From Christensenellaceae bacterium (lineage in GTDB: Bacteria; Bacillota; Clostridia; Christensenellales; DTU072): a DNA stretch of 41,513 bases. Position numbers and translations under genes: made by a program. Of the stretch, positions 9,387 through 17,409 are shown in pieces. The notes beneath the pieces were generated by a model. It was not told the origin of the DNA, searched no databases, and worked only from the letters and a program-made list of their open reading frames with translations. Position 1 is the first letter of the stretch. Each line of letters starts with the position of its first letter. The DNA is taken from positions 1 to 41,513 of the forward strand of contig JAIRKT010000102.1 of the NCBI GenBank assembly GCA_031259965.1, read 5' to 3'.

Positions 9387-10056
9387 ATAGTATTTTAATG
9401 ATTCTAAAATTACAACTACTGCACATTTAATTTAGCTAACTTAGTGACCCTCTAGTGATTAAAGATACAAGATGTCAGATGTGTTTATTAGTTTTCTCTA
9501 AATGATCTAAAAGAAATTATTTCTAAGTTTGAATGCTGATGCTTAGTTGTACATTAGAATAGAGTAGAAATTAAAAACAAAGTAAATGTGAGTTGAAAAA
9601 CTAGGCATAAGTCTAGATGTTAGCACTATCATATAGAAAAGAATAATAAACTGAAATGGATAGAGATGCTATTTTATGGAATTTTAATATTAGAGATAAA
9701 GAAACAAGTAAAAATAGCTAATTATTTTAAAATAAAAATTTGGGAAGTTTCTAAATGTAGTAAAAATATATATAATAGTAGAGAGCATAAAAAATTAAAA
9801 AACTAAGAGAAGTGTAAAGTACGTTTTAGTGCTCTTAATATAATAAATCAAACTGAAAAACAAACCGAAAATGCAAGCAAAATTGGATAGGTTGCAGTAT
9901 TGTTAAGAGATACACTGTTAAGTGGGATATTGTGGTTGTCAGAGGATAAAAACCTAAATAATTTACATATATTTAAATTCTAAAATCTTATGCTAGTTAT
10001 TTAAAATTATCAGTAACCAATTCAAATTCAGAAATTTGAAAGATCTAAAAAGAAAT
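9387..10056. other. AT-rich spacer downstream of paralogue 4
   Basis: Nothing coding was seen. Just downstream of paralogue 4, TTCAAATT and AATTTGAA flank CAGA (about 10020-10039). A related inverted repeat lies at the matching place after paralogue 5 (near 12583), which shows that flanking DNA was duplicated with the genes. Confidence 0.5.
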
Positions 10057-11784
10057 TTAATTAAAAAAATCAATCTTATTTAGATCATTTGGAAAATTGA
10101 AGTTAAAAGAATGTTGCATTAGATATGCTCTAACCATAGCGGTTTGAAGCGTTGATATTTTGTGGGTTTCACCATAGGCTAAAAACATATTGATTTTGAC
10201 TGGTTTAAAGAAATATTTTTTTGTGCGTACAATTAAATTATACAAATTTGTTTTTTTAAATTTAGGAGTGTCAAATATCACACAGTCATTAAAATATGTA
10301 GAAATTTTCATGCGTGAAATATTATCGAAAGTGAGATCAAATCGATTTCCGAAATCACACAATAATGTACTCACGGATTCAACGCCATCAATTTGATAGG
10401 AATCTTTGATTTTGGGTATTTCGTTTTCAAATTCCAGTATTAAGTCATTTAAAAGTTCAAGCAAACCTTTAAAAAAAGCATCCATATCTGGAATCTGTGC
10501 GTAATAAGGGTAATAAGGTAGACTGAAAAATAAATGAGATATAATATTTTCAATGATAAGCTGTGGTATTGTAATATTCAAATTAAGGTTAGGAAAGATA
10601 GAGTTTTGTAAATATATAAGTTTTGTATAATTATATAATTGACGGCCAATACGTTCTAAAAAAGGTGATTCGTTTTTTTCTATAAAAAATTCAGGATACT
10701 CGCGTACTGTTATTAGGGTTAGCGTTTCCAACATAGAACGGTATTCAACTTCTGGTAGGAGAATACCATTAAAATCTGGGTATATATTTAGTGCCGATTT
10801 AGATAGAGCATTAGTATTAAGAGTAAACATAGTCATGAGTTTGTATACCATGCGTTGGAACTTAATAAAATCATCAACAGTTTTTAATGATGTAGACTTA
10901 CAAACGAGTTCGTCATTAATTTCATTAAATTTAAACCTTATATGTTTTCTTATTTTAATATTAAAGAAAAGAAAACCTTCGAAATTAGCATAATTAGGAT
11001 GCAAGAAGAGAGGTTCAAAAATTTTATCATCACGCAAATCTGGCGTTACATAGACCTTGATTTTTTTTGTTTGATCAGCACACATGCCCAGAAGCTCTTT
11101 CTTTATAGAATCAGGCATTTTTGAGTAAGGAAGAAAACTAGAATAAAGCTCCTTTAGCATATCGCAATCAGTTAAAATAAATTGATCATCTAGAGTTTGG
11201 AAAAAATACTCGTACTCAATGTATGATGTATTATTGATAGGCTCAAATGGTGTCAATTTCCATTTTTGCAATTTGGCCATATTAGTCATATAAAAAAAGG
11301 TCTCAATGCGGTCTGCTAGATTTTTGTCAAAATCATACTTATGTTCAAAGTCAAAACGTAATTTTGAGAGCTGCTCAGGCGTGAATTTTAAATCCCTAAT
11401 ATAATCAAATTTTGTTTCAAATGTCAATGTGTCAATGTTCGATTCAATTACTTCGCAAGGACGAGATGCGTCTGTCAAAGTGATTAAGCGCAGAAAATCA
11501 AAATCTGGTTCATTTTTTGTTGTAATTTTAGCCCATTTTATCACTTCATTAGCTATCTGATCACGAAAAGACTCATAGAAAAGGTTAGCTGCCATAGGTG
11601 CTAACTCTTCCACATCTATATTTTTGAGATATGCTTTATTACCCATTGGAGTGGCTTTAGTAAAAACATCACCAACCTGTGTAGCATGTGCCATAGCGTA
11701 GGTTTGTTGTGCTTCATCAGCAGATGCTGATACATTAACTAATATTGTAGAATATGTGTCATCACGAGAGCAATTAATTACCAT
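10057..11784 (-). CDS. Trigger-factor-like protein, paralogue 4
   Basis: The 575-residue product is closest to paralogue 5 (compare MVINCS and MLINCS at the N-termini and the KPxKIxMFLxYGExHxIS segments near the C-termini). The docking loop has lost the signature (TKATPMGNKAYLK, residues 42-54). The rest follows the family: the segment KKELLGMCADQTKKIKVYVT resembles the end of the trigger-factor PPIase domain, then comes KFNEINDELVCKSTSLKTVDDFIKF, and NLNLNITIPQLIIENII keeps the proline expected from VPEALIE. The extension carries FKKTNLYNLIVRTKKYF and AMVRAYLMQHS. Start choice: AAGGA before ATG. A perfect promoter lies far upstream (12076-12104), giving a leader of about 285 nt. A chaperone-like function is inferred. 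Confidence 0.7.
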   Translation of the reverse strand: MVINCSRDDTYSTILVNVSASADEAQQTYAMAHATQVGDVFTKATPMGNKAYLKNIDVEELAPMAANLFYESFRDQIANEVIKWAKITTKNEPDFDFLRLITLTDASRPCEVIESNIDTLTFETKFDYIRDLKFTPEQLSKLRFDFEHKYDFDKNLADRIETFFYMTNMAKLQKWKLTPFEPINNTSYIEYEYFFQTLDDQFILTDCDMLKELYSSFLPYSKMPDSIKKELLGMCADQTKKIKVYVTPDLRDDKIFEPLFLHPNYANFEGFLFFNIKIRKHIRFKFNEINDELVCKSTSLKTVDDFIKFQRMVYKLMTMFTLNTNALSKSALNIYPDFNGILLPEVEYRSMLETLTLITVREYPEFFIEKNESPFLERIGRQLYNYTKLIYLQNSIFPNLNLNITIPQLIIENIISHLFFSLPYYPYYAQIPDMDAFFKGLLELLNDLILEFENEIPKIKDSYQIDGVESVSTLLCDFGNRFDLTFDNISRMKISTYFNDCVIFDTPKFKKTNLYNLIVRTKKYFFKPVKINMFLAYGETHKISTLQTAMVRAYLMQHSFNFNFPNDLNKIDFFN

Positions 11785-11981
11785 GTTTTCCTTAATATAT
11801 CCTATGTTACAAAGTATTTTAAAATTGGAACATTAAATGATTTAGAGGGTTTTGTGAAATATTCAAAAACTTTAAAATCACATTATTGCAGCTAACACTA
11901 TTAACAAAAATCACTTTAAACGAAGTTTCAAATCTAGAGAAATGAGAAGCATATTGTTTTGTGACTTTTGTTTTGATGTGT

Positions 11982-12050
11982 GATTAATAAATTTTTCGCT
12001 AATGTGGTTAATAAATTTTTCACTAAATTTAAAACAACATTTTAAATTTA
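11982..12050 (-). repeat. Direct repeat and hairpin in the paralogue 4 leader
   Basis: Two copies of a ~20-base unit (GATTAATAAATTTTTCGCTAA from about 11982 and GGTTAATAAATTTTTCACTAA from about 12006, plus-strand reading) lie in tandem. Beside them TAAATTTAAAA (12024-12034) and TTTTAAATTTA (12040-12050) form an 11-bp stem with a 5-base loop. Both would be in the 5' part of the mRNA. Confidence 0.6.
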
Positions 12051-12075
12051 TTAACAGTTAAAATATTATTTAATT

Positions 12076-12104
12076 ATTATAATTGATTTACAGTGTTTTG
12101 TCAA
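12076..12104 (-). promoter_or_regulatory. Perfect consensus promoter upstream of paralogue 4
   Basis: On the minus strand TTGACA (12099-12104), a 17-base spacer and TATAAT (12076-12081) match the sigma-A consensus exactly. The first downstream gene is paralogue 4, whose start is about 285 nt away from the predicted transcription start. Confidence 0.8.
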
Positions 12105-12386
12105 TTTAATAATGTCATATAATTAGAAAGTTTTATGATATTATACAATTGTTCATTTTTTATTATTGTAAATTACAACTCATAGTAAATGTTCTTTTAG
12201 CGTATTTTGATAACTAACCATGCAACTTTATTTTAGTCACGAATTTGTGTGATGGTGGTTTTTTCAAGTTCTCAGCACTCGATACATATATCATAAGGTT
12301 TTTAAAGAGAGTACCCACATTATTATTCAAAGATTTAAAGAGACATAATTAGAGGAAAACAATATATGAAAGGAGATAAAAAAGCA

Positions 12387-12425
12387 AAAGCTCTGAAGCA
12401 AGCTACTTGCTTGTTGGGGGGCTTT
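12387..12425. other. Compact two-stem hairpin in a gene-free region
   Basis: AAGCAAG (12396-12402) and CTTGCTT (12406-12412) pair with a 3-base loop. Outside them AAAGCTC (12387-12393) and GGGCTTT (12419-12425) pair with one G-T wobble. A run of six Gs is unusual for this AT-rich surrounding. The direction and role are unknown. Confidence 0.45.
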
Positions 12426-12603
12426 ATCTTGCAAGACAAACTAGTTTAAAAGATAAGATAGTAAAAAAAATTAAGAATTAAAGCTTTGGCTATATAAAAA
12501 AAGCTAGTAAAGAAAAAAACTGAATTGCTTAGTTAACAGTTAATTTTAAAATCAATTGTTGGTTATTTAAAATCAAAACCCATTCAAATTTAAAAATTTG
12601 TAA

Positions 12604-12636
12604 GAAAAAAAGAGATTATATTTAACTATAATCTCT
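12604..12636 (-). terminator. Intrinsic terminator of paralogue 5
   Basis: AGAGATTATA (12611-12620) and TATAATCTCT (12627-12636) form a perfect 10-bp stem with a 6-base loop. On the minus strand it is followed by a run of Ts (12610-12605). It lies about 10 bases past the stop codon. Confidence 0.85.
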
Positions 12637-12646
12637 TAAAAAGTAT

Positions 12647-14416
12647 TTAGCTAAAAAAATCAATCTGTTTTGGATCACTTGAAAAATTAAACTCAAAAGA
12701 ATGTTGCATTATGTGTGTTCGAGCCATAGCGGTATGTAGTGGTGAGATTTCATGTGGTTCGCCGTAGTTTAAGAACATTTTGATTTTGATTGGTTTTGTG
12801 AAATATTTTTTTGCCCGCACAATTAACTTATATAAATTGGTTTTTTTAAATTGTGGGGTATTAAATACAACATTGTCTTTAAAATGTTTAGAAATCAAGA
12901 TGTCAAGATTTTTGCTGAAAGTGAGATTAAAACTATTGCCAAAATCACACATAAAAGTCCTGACGGTTTCAACGCCATCTATTTGATAGGAATTTTTAAT
13001 TTTTGGTAATTCGTTTTCAAATTCAGCTATTAAGTCATTCAAAAGTTCAAGTAACTCTTTTGAAAAATCATCAAGGTTAGGTAATTCAACGAAACAAGGT
13101 AATAAATCAATTTCAGTGAGTAGTTTGCATATAAGATTTTCGATGATAAGCTGTGGAATCGTAATATTCAAATTAAGGTTGGCGAAGATAGAGTTATACA
13201 AATGTATTCGCTTTGAATAATCCTCTAATTGCGTTGTAATTTCTTTAAGAAAATTGTTTCTAGTAAAACATTTGTATATATCCACTGAAGAAGGGTCGTT
13301 TTTAGCTTCTTCTTCTTGATATTCAAAAATTATATCTGATGTCGCCCTGATAAAAAGCTGTGATGAAGTATCAAATTCAATTTCTGGGAGAGGGATATTC
13401 TTAAAATCATGGAATATATTTAGTGGCAGTTTAGATAAAGCATTAGTATTTAGAGTGAACATTGTCTTGAATTTGTAGATTATGCGATGGAAATTAATAA
13501 ATTCATTAACAGTTTTAAATTTAGAATACCTAGAAACAAGATCGTCGTTGAATTTAGAAAATACAAACTTTAAATGTTTTTTTATTTCAATATTTATGAT
13601 GATGGAATCCTTAAACATAGAAAAATCTGGATTTAAAAACAAAGGTGTAAATATTTTCTCATCAAATAAATCAGGCGTCCTATCGAACCTTATTTTTTTT
13701 GTGCTACCAAATTTCATACCCAAAAATTCATTTTTTAAAAAATCAGGTAATTTTGAATATGGAAGATTACAGATAGCTGTGTTCTTAGGAGAAAAGCCAT
13801 CTGTTAAAATGTATTTTCCATTTAAAGTTTCAAAAAAATATTCAAATTCAACAATTGATTCATTATTAATAGGCTCAGAACGAGGCTCAATAGTTATTTC
13901 CAATTTGTGAACATTAGCAAAATAAATAAAATTTTCAATGCGGCTAGCTAGATATTTATCAAAATCATAGTTATATTTGAAATCAAAAGGTAATTTTGAT
14001 AGCTGTTCAGATGTAAATTTTAAATTCTTAATATAATCAAATGCTACTTCGAAAGCCAAAGTGTCTACGCTAGCGTTAAACACCTTGTAAGGAGGAGGGA
14101 ATGTTGTTAAAATAATTAAGCGCAAAAAATCAAAATTTGGCTCATGTTTTGTTTGTTGTTCAGCCCATTTGGTGATTCCATTAACTATTTGATCACGATA
14201 ATTGTCATAGACAATTCTAATCGCTTTATCTGCAAACTTTTTTATATCGACAATTTTAAGATATTTTTCAAAAGGCACATTTAATTCTTTTGAAGGATTA
14301 GCGCCAATTTCTGTATTATATACAAAAGAATAAACTCGTTTCACTTCTTCATTTTCTAATACTATTCTAGCTGTTATTGTAGAAGTGGTTTTACAATGAG
14401 AACAATTAATTAGCAT
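12647..14416 (-). CDS. Trigger-factor-like protein, paralogue 5
   Basis: The 589-residue product begins at the ATG at 14416, which has GAGGG five bases upstream and makes the N-terminus (MLINCS) match paralogue 4 (MVINCS); an upstream in-frame ATG at 14437 lacks such a site. The docking loop is altered (IGANPSKELNVPFEKYLKIV, residues 37-56). Further landmarks are the segment KNEFLGMKFGSTKKIRFDRT, FSKFNDDLVSRYSKFKTVNEFINF, NLNLNITIPQLIIENLI, and a C-terminal extension with FKKTNLYKLIVRAKKYF. It is flanked by its own promoter (14659-14687) and terminator (12604-12636), so it is a single-gene transcription unit. Compared with paralogue 4 it has an insertion of about 16 residues near the middle (EYQEEEAKNDPSSVDIYKCF). 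The chaperone role is inferred from family layout. Confidence 0.7.
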   Translation of the reverse strand: MLINCSHCKTTSTITARIVLENEEVKRVYSFVYNTEIGANPSKELNVPFEKYLKIVDIKKFADKAIRIVYDNYRDQIVNGITKWAEQQTKHEPNFDFLRLIILTTFPPPYKVFNASVDTLAFEVAFDYIKNLKFTSEQLSKLPFDFKYNYDFDKYLASRIENFIYFANVHKLEITIEPRSEPINNESIVEFEYFFETLNGKYILTDGFSPKNTAICNLPYSKLPDFLKNEFLGMKFGSTKKIRFDRTPDLFDEKIFTPLFLNPDFSMFKDSIIINIEIKKHLKFVFSKFNDDLVSRYSKFKTVNEFINFHRIIYKFKTMFTLNTNALSKLPLNIFHDFKNIPLPEIEFDTSSQLFIRATSDIIFEYQEEEAKNDPSSVDIYKCFTRNNFLKEITTQLEDYSKRIHLYNSIFANLNLNITIPQLIIENLICKLLTEIDLLPCFVELPNLDDFSKELLELLNDLIAEFENELPKIKNSYQIDGVETVRTFMCDFGNSFNLTFSKNLDILISKHFKDNVVFNTPQFKKTNLYKLIVRAKKYFTKPIKIKMFLNYGEPHEISPLHTAMARTHIMQHSFEFNFSSDPKQIDFFS

Positions 14417-14658
14417 GTTTCCCTCAAATATAATCAATGTAGCAGCACTATAACTGAAAAATTATAGGCGTAAACCTTGGTTTTGCAAAATTTATAAAAA
14501 CTAAAAAATCACATTTTATTAATTCATTCAAAACACATGTTGTAAATCAATAGTAGAGATTCGTGGTCTGTGATTATTAATTTTAAAAGTGAGATAATAA
14601 ATTTTCAGTTAAAAAAATATTTTATAAAATTTTCTAATTGTCAAAATATTACACAATT

Positions 14659-14687
14659 ATTATAATTAAATTATAACACTTTGTCAA
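14659..14687 (-). promoter_or_regulatory. Perfect consensus promoter upstream of paralogue 5
   Basis: On the minus strand TTGACA (14682-14687), 17 bases and TATAAT (14659-14664) match the consensus exactly. The predicted leader is about 236 nt. The flanking bases resemble those around the paralogue 4 promoter (both have GTCATATAA just beyond the -35 side). Confidence 0.8.
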
Positions 14688-14967
14688 TATTTGTGTCATA
14701 TAAATTTGGAATTTACAAGACTCTGCAGATTAAAAATTATCTATCGATGTCTTTTTAAGAGGCGACGTGCAAAAATTTGTTTTAAATGGTTTTATTATAA
14801 TTAGCAAATTTTGCAATTTCAATTTTGAATTGCACAGTTTCAAAGTATGTTTTTTAATGTTTACACATAAGCATTCTACCATTATATATTAAATATCGCC
14901 TTTTAAAGTGTGACTAACAAATAATAATAAACTGCTAAAAAAAATTTTCAATTTAAACTAAAATTGC

Positions 14968-14996
14968 TTGACATGCAAAGTTTTTTCTGATATAAT
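14968..14996 (+). promoter_or_regulatory. Consensus promoter of cysK
   Basis: TTGACA (14968-14973), 17 bases and TATAAT (14991-14996), with TGA directly before the -10 as an extended element. The leader to the ATG at 15057 is only about 55 nt, too short for a T-box. Confidence 0.85.
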
Positions 14997-15038
14997 ATAC
15001 TTAAATAATATAATATATTAAATATACTAATTAAGTAT
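14997..15038. promoter_or_regulatory. Palindromic site, possible operator of cysK
   Basis: ATACTAATTAAGTAT (15024-15038) has inverted ATACT/AGTAT arms. ATACTTAA directly after the -10 (14997-15004) also pairs with TTAAGTAT (15031-15038). The position between promoter and gene suits a repressor. CymR-like Rrf2 regulators control cysteine genes in many Bacillota, but I cannot tell which protein binds here. Confidence 0.4.
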
Positions 15039-15056
15039 ATAATATTTGGAGTTAAA

Positions 15057-15986
15057 ATGAACATAAAGAAAAGTATAACAGAGTTGATAGGCAACACGCC
15101 TTTACTTGAACCAGTTAATTACAATCGAAAAAACGATTTAATTGCTACAGTAGTTGCAAAACTCGAATTATTTAACCCAGCTGGGAGTGTGAAAGACAGA
15201 ATAGCATGGGCTATGATTGATGAAGCAGAGAGAAAGGGTTTGATTAACAAATCGACAATTATTGTGGAACCTACTAGTGGTAACACTGGAATAGGATTAG
15301 CCTCAGTTGCTGCTTCAAGGGGATATAGTATAATTCTAACAATGCCTGAGACAATGAGCATTGAGAGACGAAATCTTTTGAAGGCTTATGGTGCGCAAAT
15401 TGTTTTAACTGATGGTGCGCTAGGGATGAAAGGCGCGATCGCAAAAGCTCAAGAATTAGTTGAGTCTACACCTAATTCTTACACACCACAACAATTTAAG
15501 AATTTAGCGAATCCACTTATACACGAAAAGACAACTGGTCCTGAGATCTGGAAAGACACTAAAGGAAAAGTTGATATTTTTGTTAGTGGTGTTGGAACAG
15601 GTGGCACTATCAGTGGTGCTGGTAAATATTTAAAAAGAAAAAATCCAGATATTAAGATAATAGCTGTTGAACCACAAGATAGTCCTGTATTATCAACAGG
15701 AAAGGCAGGTCCTCATAAAATACAAGGGATAGGTGCTGGGTTTGTGCCAGATACACTGAACACAGAAATTTATGATGAAATTATTACAGTATCTAATTCA
15801 GACGCATTTAGTACAGGAAAAGAGATAGCGAGACTAGATGGAATTTTAGTGGGCATTTCATCAGGAGCTGCTATGCATGCTGCAAAACTAGTTGCTAAAC
15901 GTCCTGAGAACAAAGGTAAGTTATTAGTAGTATTATTTCCAGACACAGGTGAAAGATATTTATCGACTGCTCTATATTCAGATTAA
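15057..15986 (+). CDS. cysK: Cysteine synthase (O-acetylserine sulfhydrylase)
   Basis: The enzyme makes L-cysteine from O-acetylserine and sulfide with pyridoxal phosphate, in the cytosol. The 309-residue length is normal for the family. The PLP lysine is Lys46 in [11 protein letters not shown], the substrate loop is TSGNTGIG (73-80), the phosphate-binding loop is [10 protein letters not shown], and GISSGAA near the C-terminus holds the serine facing the PLP ring. A GGAG ribosome site precedes the ATG. It is a single-gene unit: its own promoter lies upstream, and an 11+11 base perfect palindrome (15986-16007) directly at the stop may help end transcription, though no T-run follows. Confidence 0.96.
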   Translation: MNIKKSITELIGNTPLLEPVNYNRKNDLIATVVAKLELFNPAGSVKDRIAWAMIDEAERKGLINKSTIIVEPTSGNTGIGLASVAASRGYSIILTMPETMSIERRNLLKAYGAQIVLTDGALGMKGAIAKAQELVESTPNSYTPQQFKNLANPLIHEKTTGPEIWKDTKGKVDIFVSGVGTGGTISGAGKYLKRKNPDIKIIAVEPQDSPVLSTGKAGPHKIQGIGAGFVPDTLNTEIYDEIITVSNSDAFSTGKEIARLDGILVGISSGAAMHAAKLVAKRPENKGKLLVVLFPDTGERYLSTALYSD

Positions 15987-16347
15987 AATAGTTTTTAAAA
16001 ACTATTTAAGCAAGACTACTAATTATCTTGTCTAAAATTTAGACTAGTATAGAGGGATTACATCTATCTATACTTTCAAAATTCTAACTAAATTTAAAAG
16101 CGCAACGCATATAAGTATTATAAGGTTACGATTTTGCTAATTTAATCAAGAATTTAGACTGATCAAGGTTTTAGACTAAAAGTGGCTTTTATCTTAATCT
16201 TTACTAAAATCATACTATTTTTGATATTGAAGGAGACAGGTTTTAAGGCCTTTTATAAAGTACTAATGCTTTCAATAATCAGTCATAAGGCATGATTATT
16301 TTGAATCGTAACCAAATTTAATCTTTTTTGTATTTTGTTATTTAATA

Positions 16348-16387
16348 AGTGTTGAATCATCCTATTAACATAGGGCGATTCAACACT
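16348..16387. terminator. Strong hairpin, possibly a terminator
   Basis: AGTGTTGAATC (16348-16358) and GATTCAACACT (16377-16387) pair perfectly over 11 bp, with an inner CCTAT/ATAGG stem and TTAAC-type loop. T-rich DNA lies on both sides but no clean T-run directly follows. It is over 360 bases past cysK, so what it would terminate is unclear. Confidence 0.5.
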
Positions 16388-16444
16388 ACTTTTAATTTAT
16401 AAATTTTTTTGTATTGATTAACCTGCACTTTTCCAATACAATTA

Positions 16445-16490
16445 ACGCATAAAATACATAGCGTCTCTATTCACGCATAAAAAACATAGC
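16445..16490. repeat. 18-base direct repeat, period 28
   Basis: ACGCATAAAATACATAGC (16445-16462) recurs at 16473-16490 with one mismatch. No further copies are visible nearby. Confidence 0.6.
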
Positions 16491-16832
16491 CACTCATTAT
16501 ATAATTTCATTCAACTGGTTTTTATATAAATACAAAATCTTTGATAACATTTAACGACTATGTCTATTTTAAAATATGAGAAACTCTCACTTATTTATAA
16601 ATCTTTTTATCATACTAAAATTGTATTTATTACTGTATAGAGCACTCTTAAAGTATTTAAAGAGATAAAGAAAAAAAATATAGGCTTAATAATCGACAAT
16701 AAAGAGAGCAACTTTATTATATACCAAAGGCTATACAATTTTAATTTAAAAACGTAAAAATTAGTTAATCACTATTTTTTTTAAACTAACAAAATTTTTA
16801 ATCTACTTAGCATAAAATATTATCATTAGTTA

Positions 16833-16861
16833 TTGACAAAATGCAATTAATATTATATAAT
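16833..16861 (+). promoter_or_regulatory. Consensus promoter of the greA-lysS operon
   Basis: TTGACA (16833-16838), 17 bases and TATAAT (16856-16861). The leader to the greA ATG at 16922 is about 54 nt. Confidence 0.85.
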
Positions 16862-16921
16862 CATTTAATCTTGATAGTAATTGTTTTGCTAAAAAGAAGC
16901 AAAATAAAAACTGGAGGTAAT

Positions 16922-17398
16922 ATGGATAAATCGATTCCCTTAACACAAGCCAAATTTGACGAATTTACTCGCAGACTTAGAAAACTTGAGACTGATGGTA
17001 GAACTGAAGTTGCGGAAGCAATTAAGTTAGCTAAAGAATTTGGTGATTTATCTGAGAATGCTGAATACACATCCGCTAAAGAAGAGCAGGAGAAGCTGGA
17101 GATTGAGATTGCTACAATTTCAAACATCCTATCTAACGCTTATCCAATAGATACAAGTTTGTTAAAAACGTCTAGTGTAGGAATAGGGAATATCGTAACA
17201 ATACATGATGCGTTATATAACGAAGATTTAACATATCAGTTAGTATCTAGTTATGAAGCAAATAGCGCGCAGAACAAAATAAGTGATCAAAGCCCTATAG
17301 GCAAGGCGCTACTGGGTCATAAGAAGAATGATATTGTAAAAGTATTACTACCCTCTGGTGACTCTAATGAATTCAAGATATTAAGAATATCTAAATAG
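16922..17398 (+). CDS. greA: Transcription elongation factor GreA
   Basis: GreA binds in the secondary channel of RNA polymerase and stimulates cleavage of backtracked RNA. The ATG at 16922 has a GGAGG site seven bases upstream and gives 158 residues, the usual length; the longer upstream frame is leader. Residues ~1-75 form the charged coiled coil with the acidic tip (AKEFGDLSENAEYTSAKEEQ, where GDLSENAEY is the family hallmark). The C-terminal domain follows, ending in the SPIGKALLGHKKND stretch typical of GreA. It opens the operon, 11 bases before lysS, an arrangement common in Bacillota. Confidence 0.96.
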   Translation: MDKSIPLTQAKFDEFTRRLRKLETDGRTEVAEAIKLAKEFGDLSENAEYTSAKEEQEKLEIEIATISNILSNAYPIDTSLLKTSSVGIGNIVTIHDALYNEDLTYQLVSSYEANSAQNKISDQSPIGKALLGHKKNDIVKVLLPSGDSNEFKILRISK

Positions 17399-17409
17399 AA
17401 GGGATTTAA

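Larger units (their letters stand above)
11785..12646. other. Long leader of paralogue 4 plus a gene-free spacer
   Basis: The part from 11785 to about 12069 is the predicted leader of paralogue 4. The remainder holds a small GC-rich double hairpin (12387-12425), a short frame of 27 codons at 12366 without support, and the terminator of paralogue 5 near its right end. Confidence 0.55.
15987..16832. other. Gene-free spacer with hairpins and a direct repeat
   Basis: No coding region was seen in these 850 bases. Visible structure: GTCTAAAATTTAGAC palindrome (16030-16044); hairpin AATAATCA/TGATTATT (16274-16300); a strong hairpin at 16348-16387; and a direct repeat at 16445-16490. Confidence 0.55.

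Noticed and set aside
12366-12449. Short plus-strand frame (27 codons, MKGDKKAKALKQ...).
   Set aside because: Too short, poorly placed ribosome site, and it coincides with a hairpin; no independent support.
13482-13910. 142-codon plus-strand frame opposite paralogue 5.
   Set aside because: It is the antisense shadow of a well-supported gene, without promoter or ribosome site.
14417-14437. Upstream ATG of paralogue 5 (adds MIIFEGN).
   Set aside because: The ATG at 14416 has a GAGGG site and aligns with the N-terminus of paralogue 4.
15005-15056. T-box or SAM riboswitch before cysK.
   Set aside because: The leader is only about 55 nt, too short for either, and no conserved core is present.
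16841-16921. N-terminal extension of greA from an ATG at 16841.
   Set aside because: It overlaps the promoter -10 and adds residues foreign to GreA; the ATG at 16922 has GGAGG and gives the normal length.
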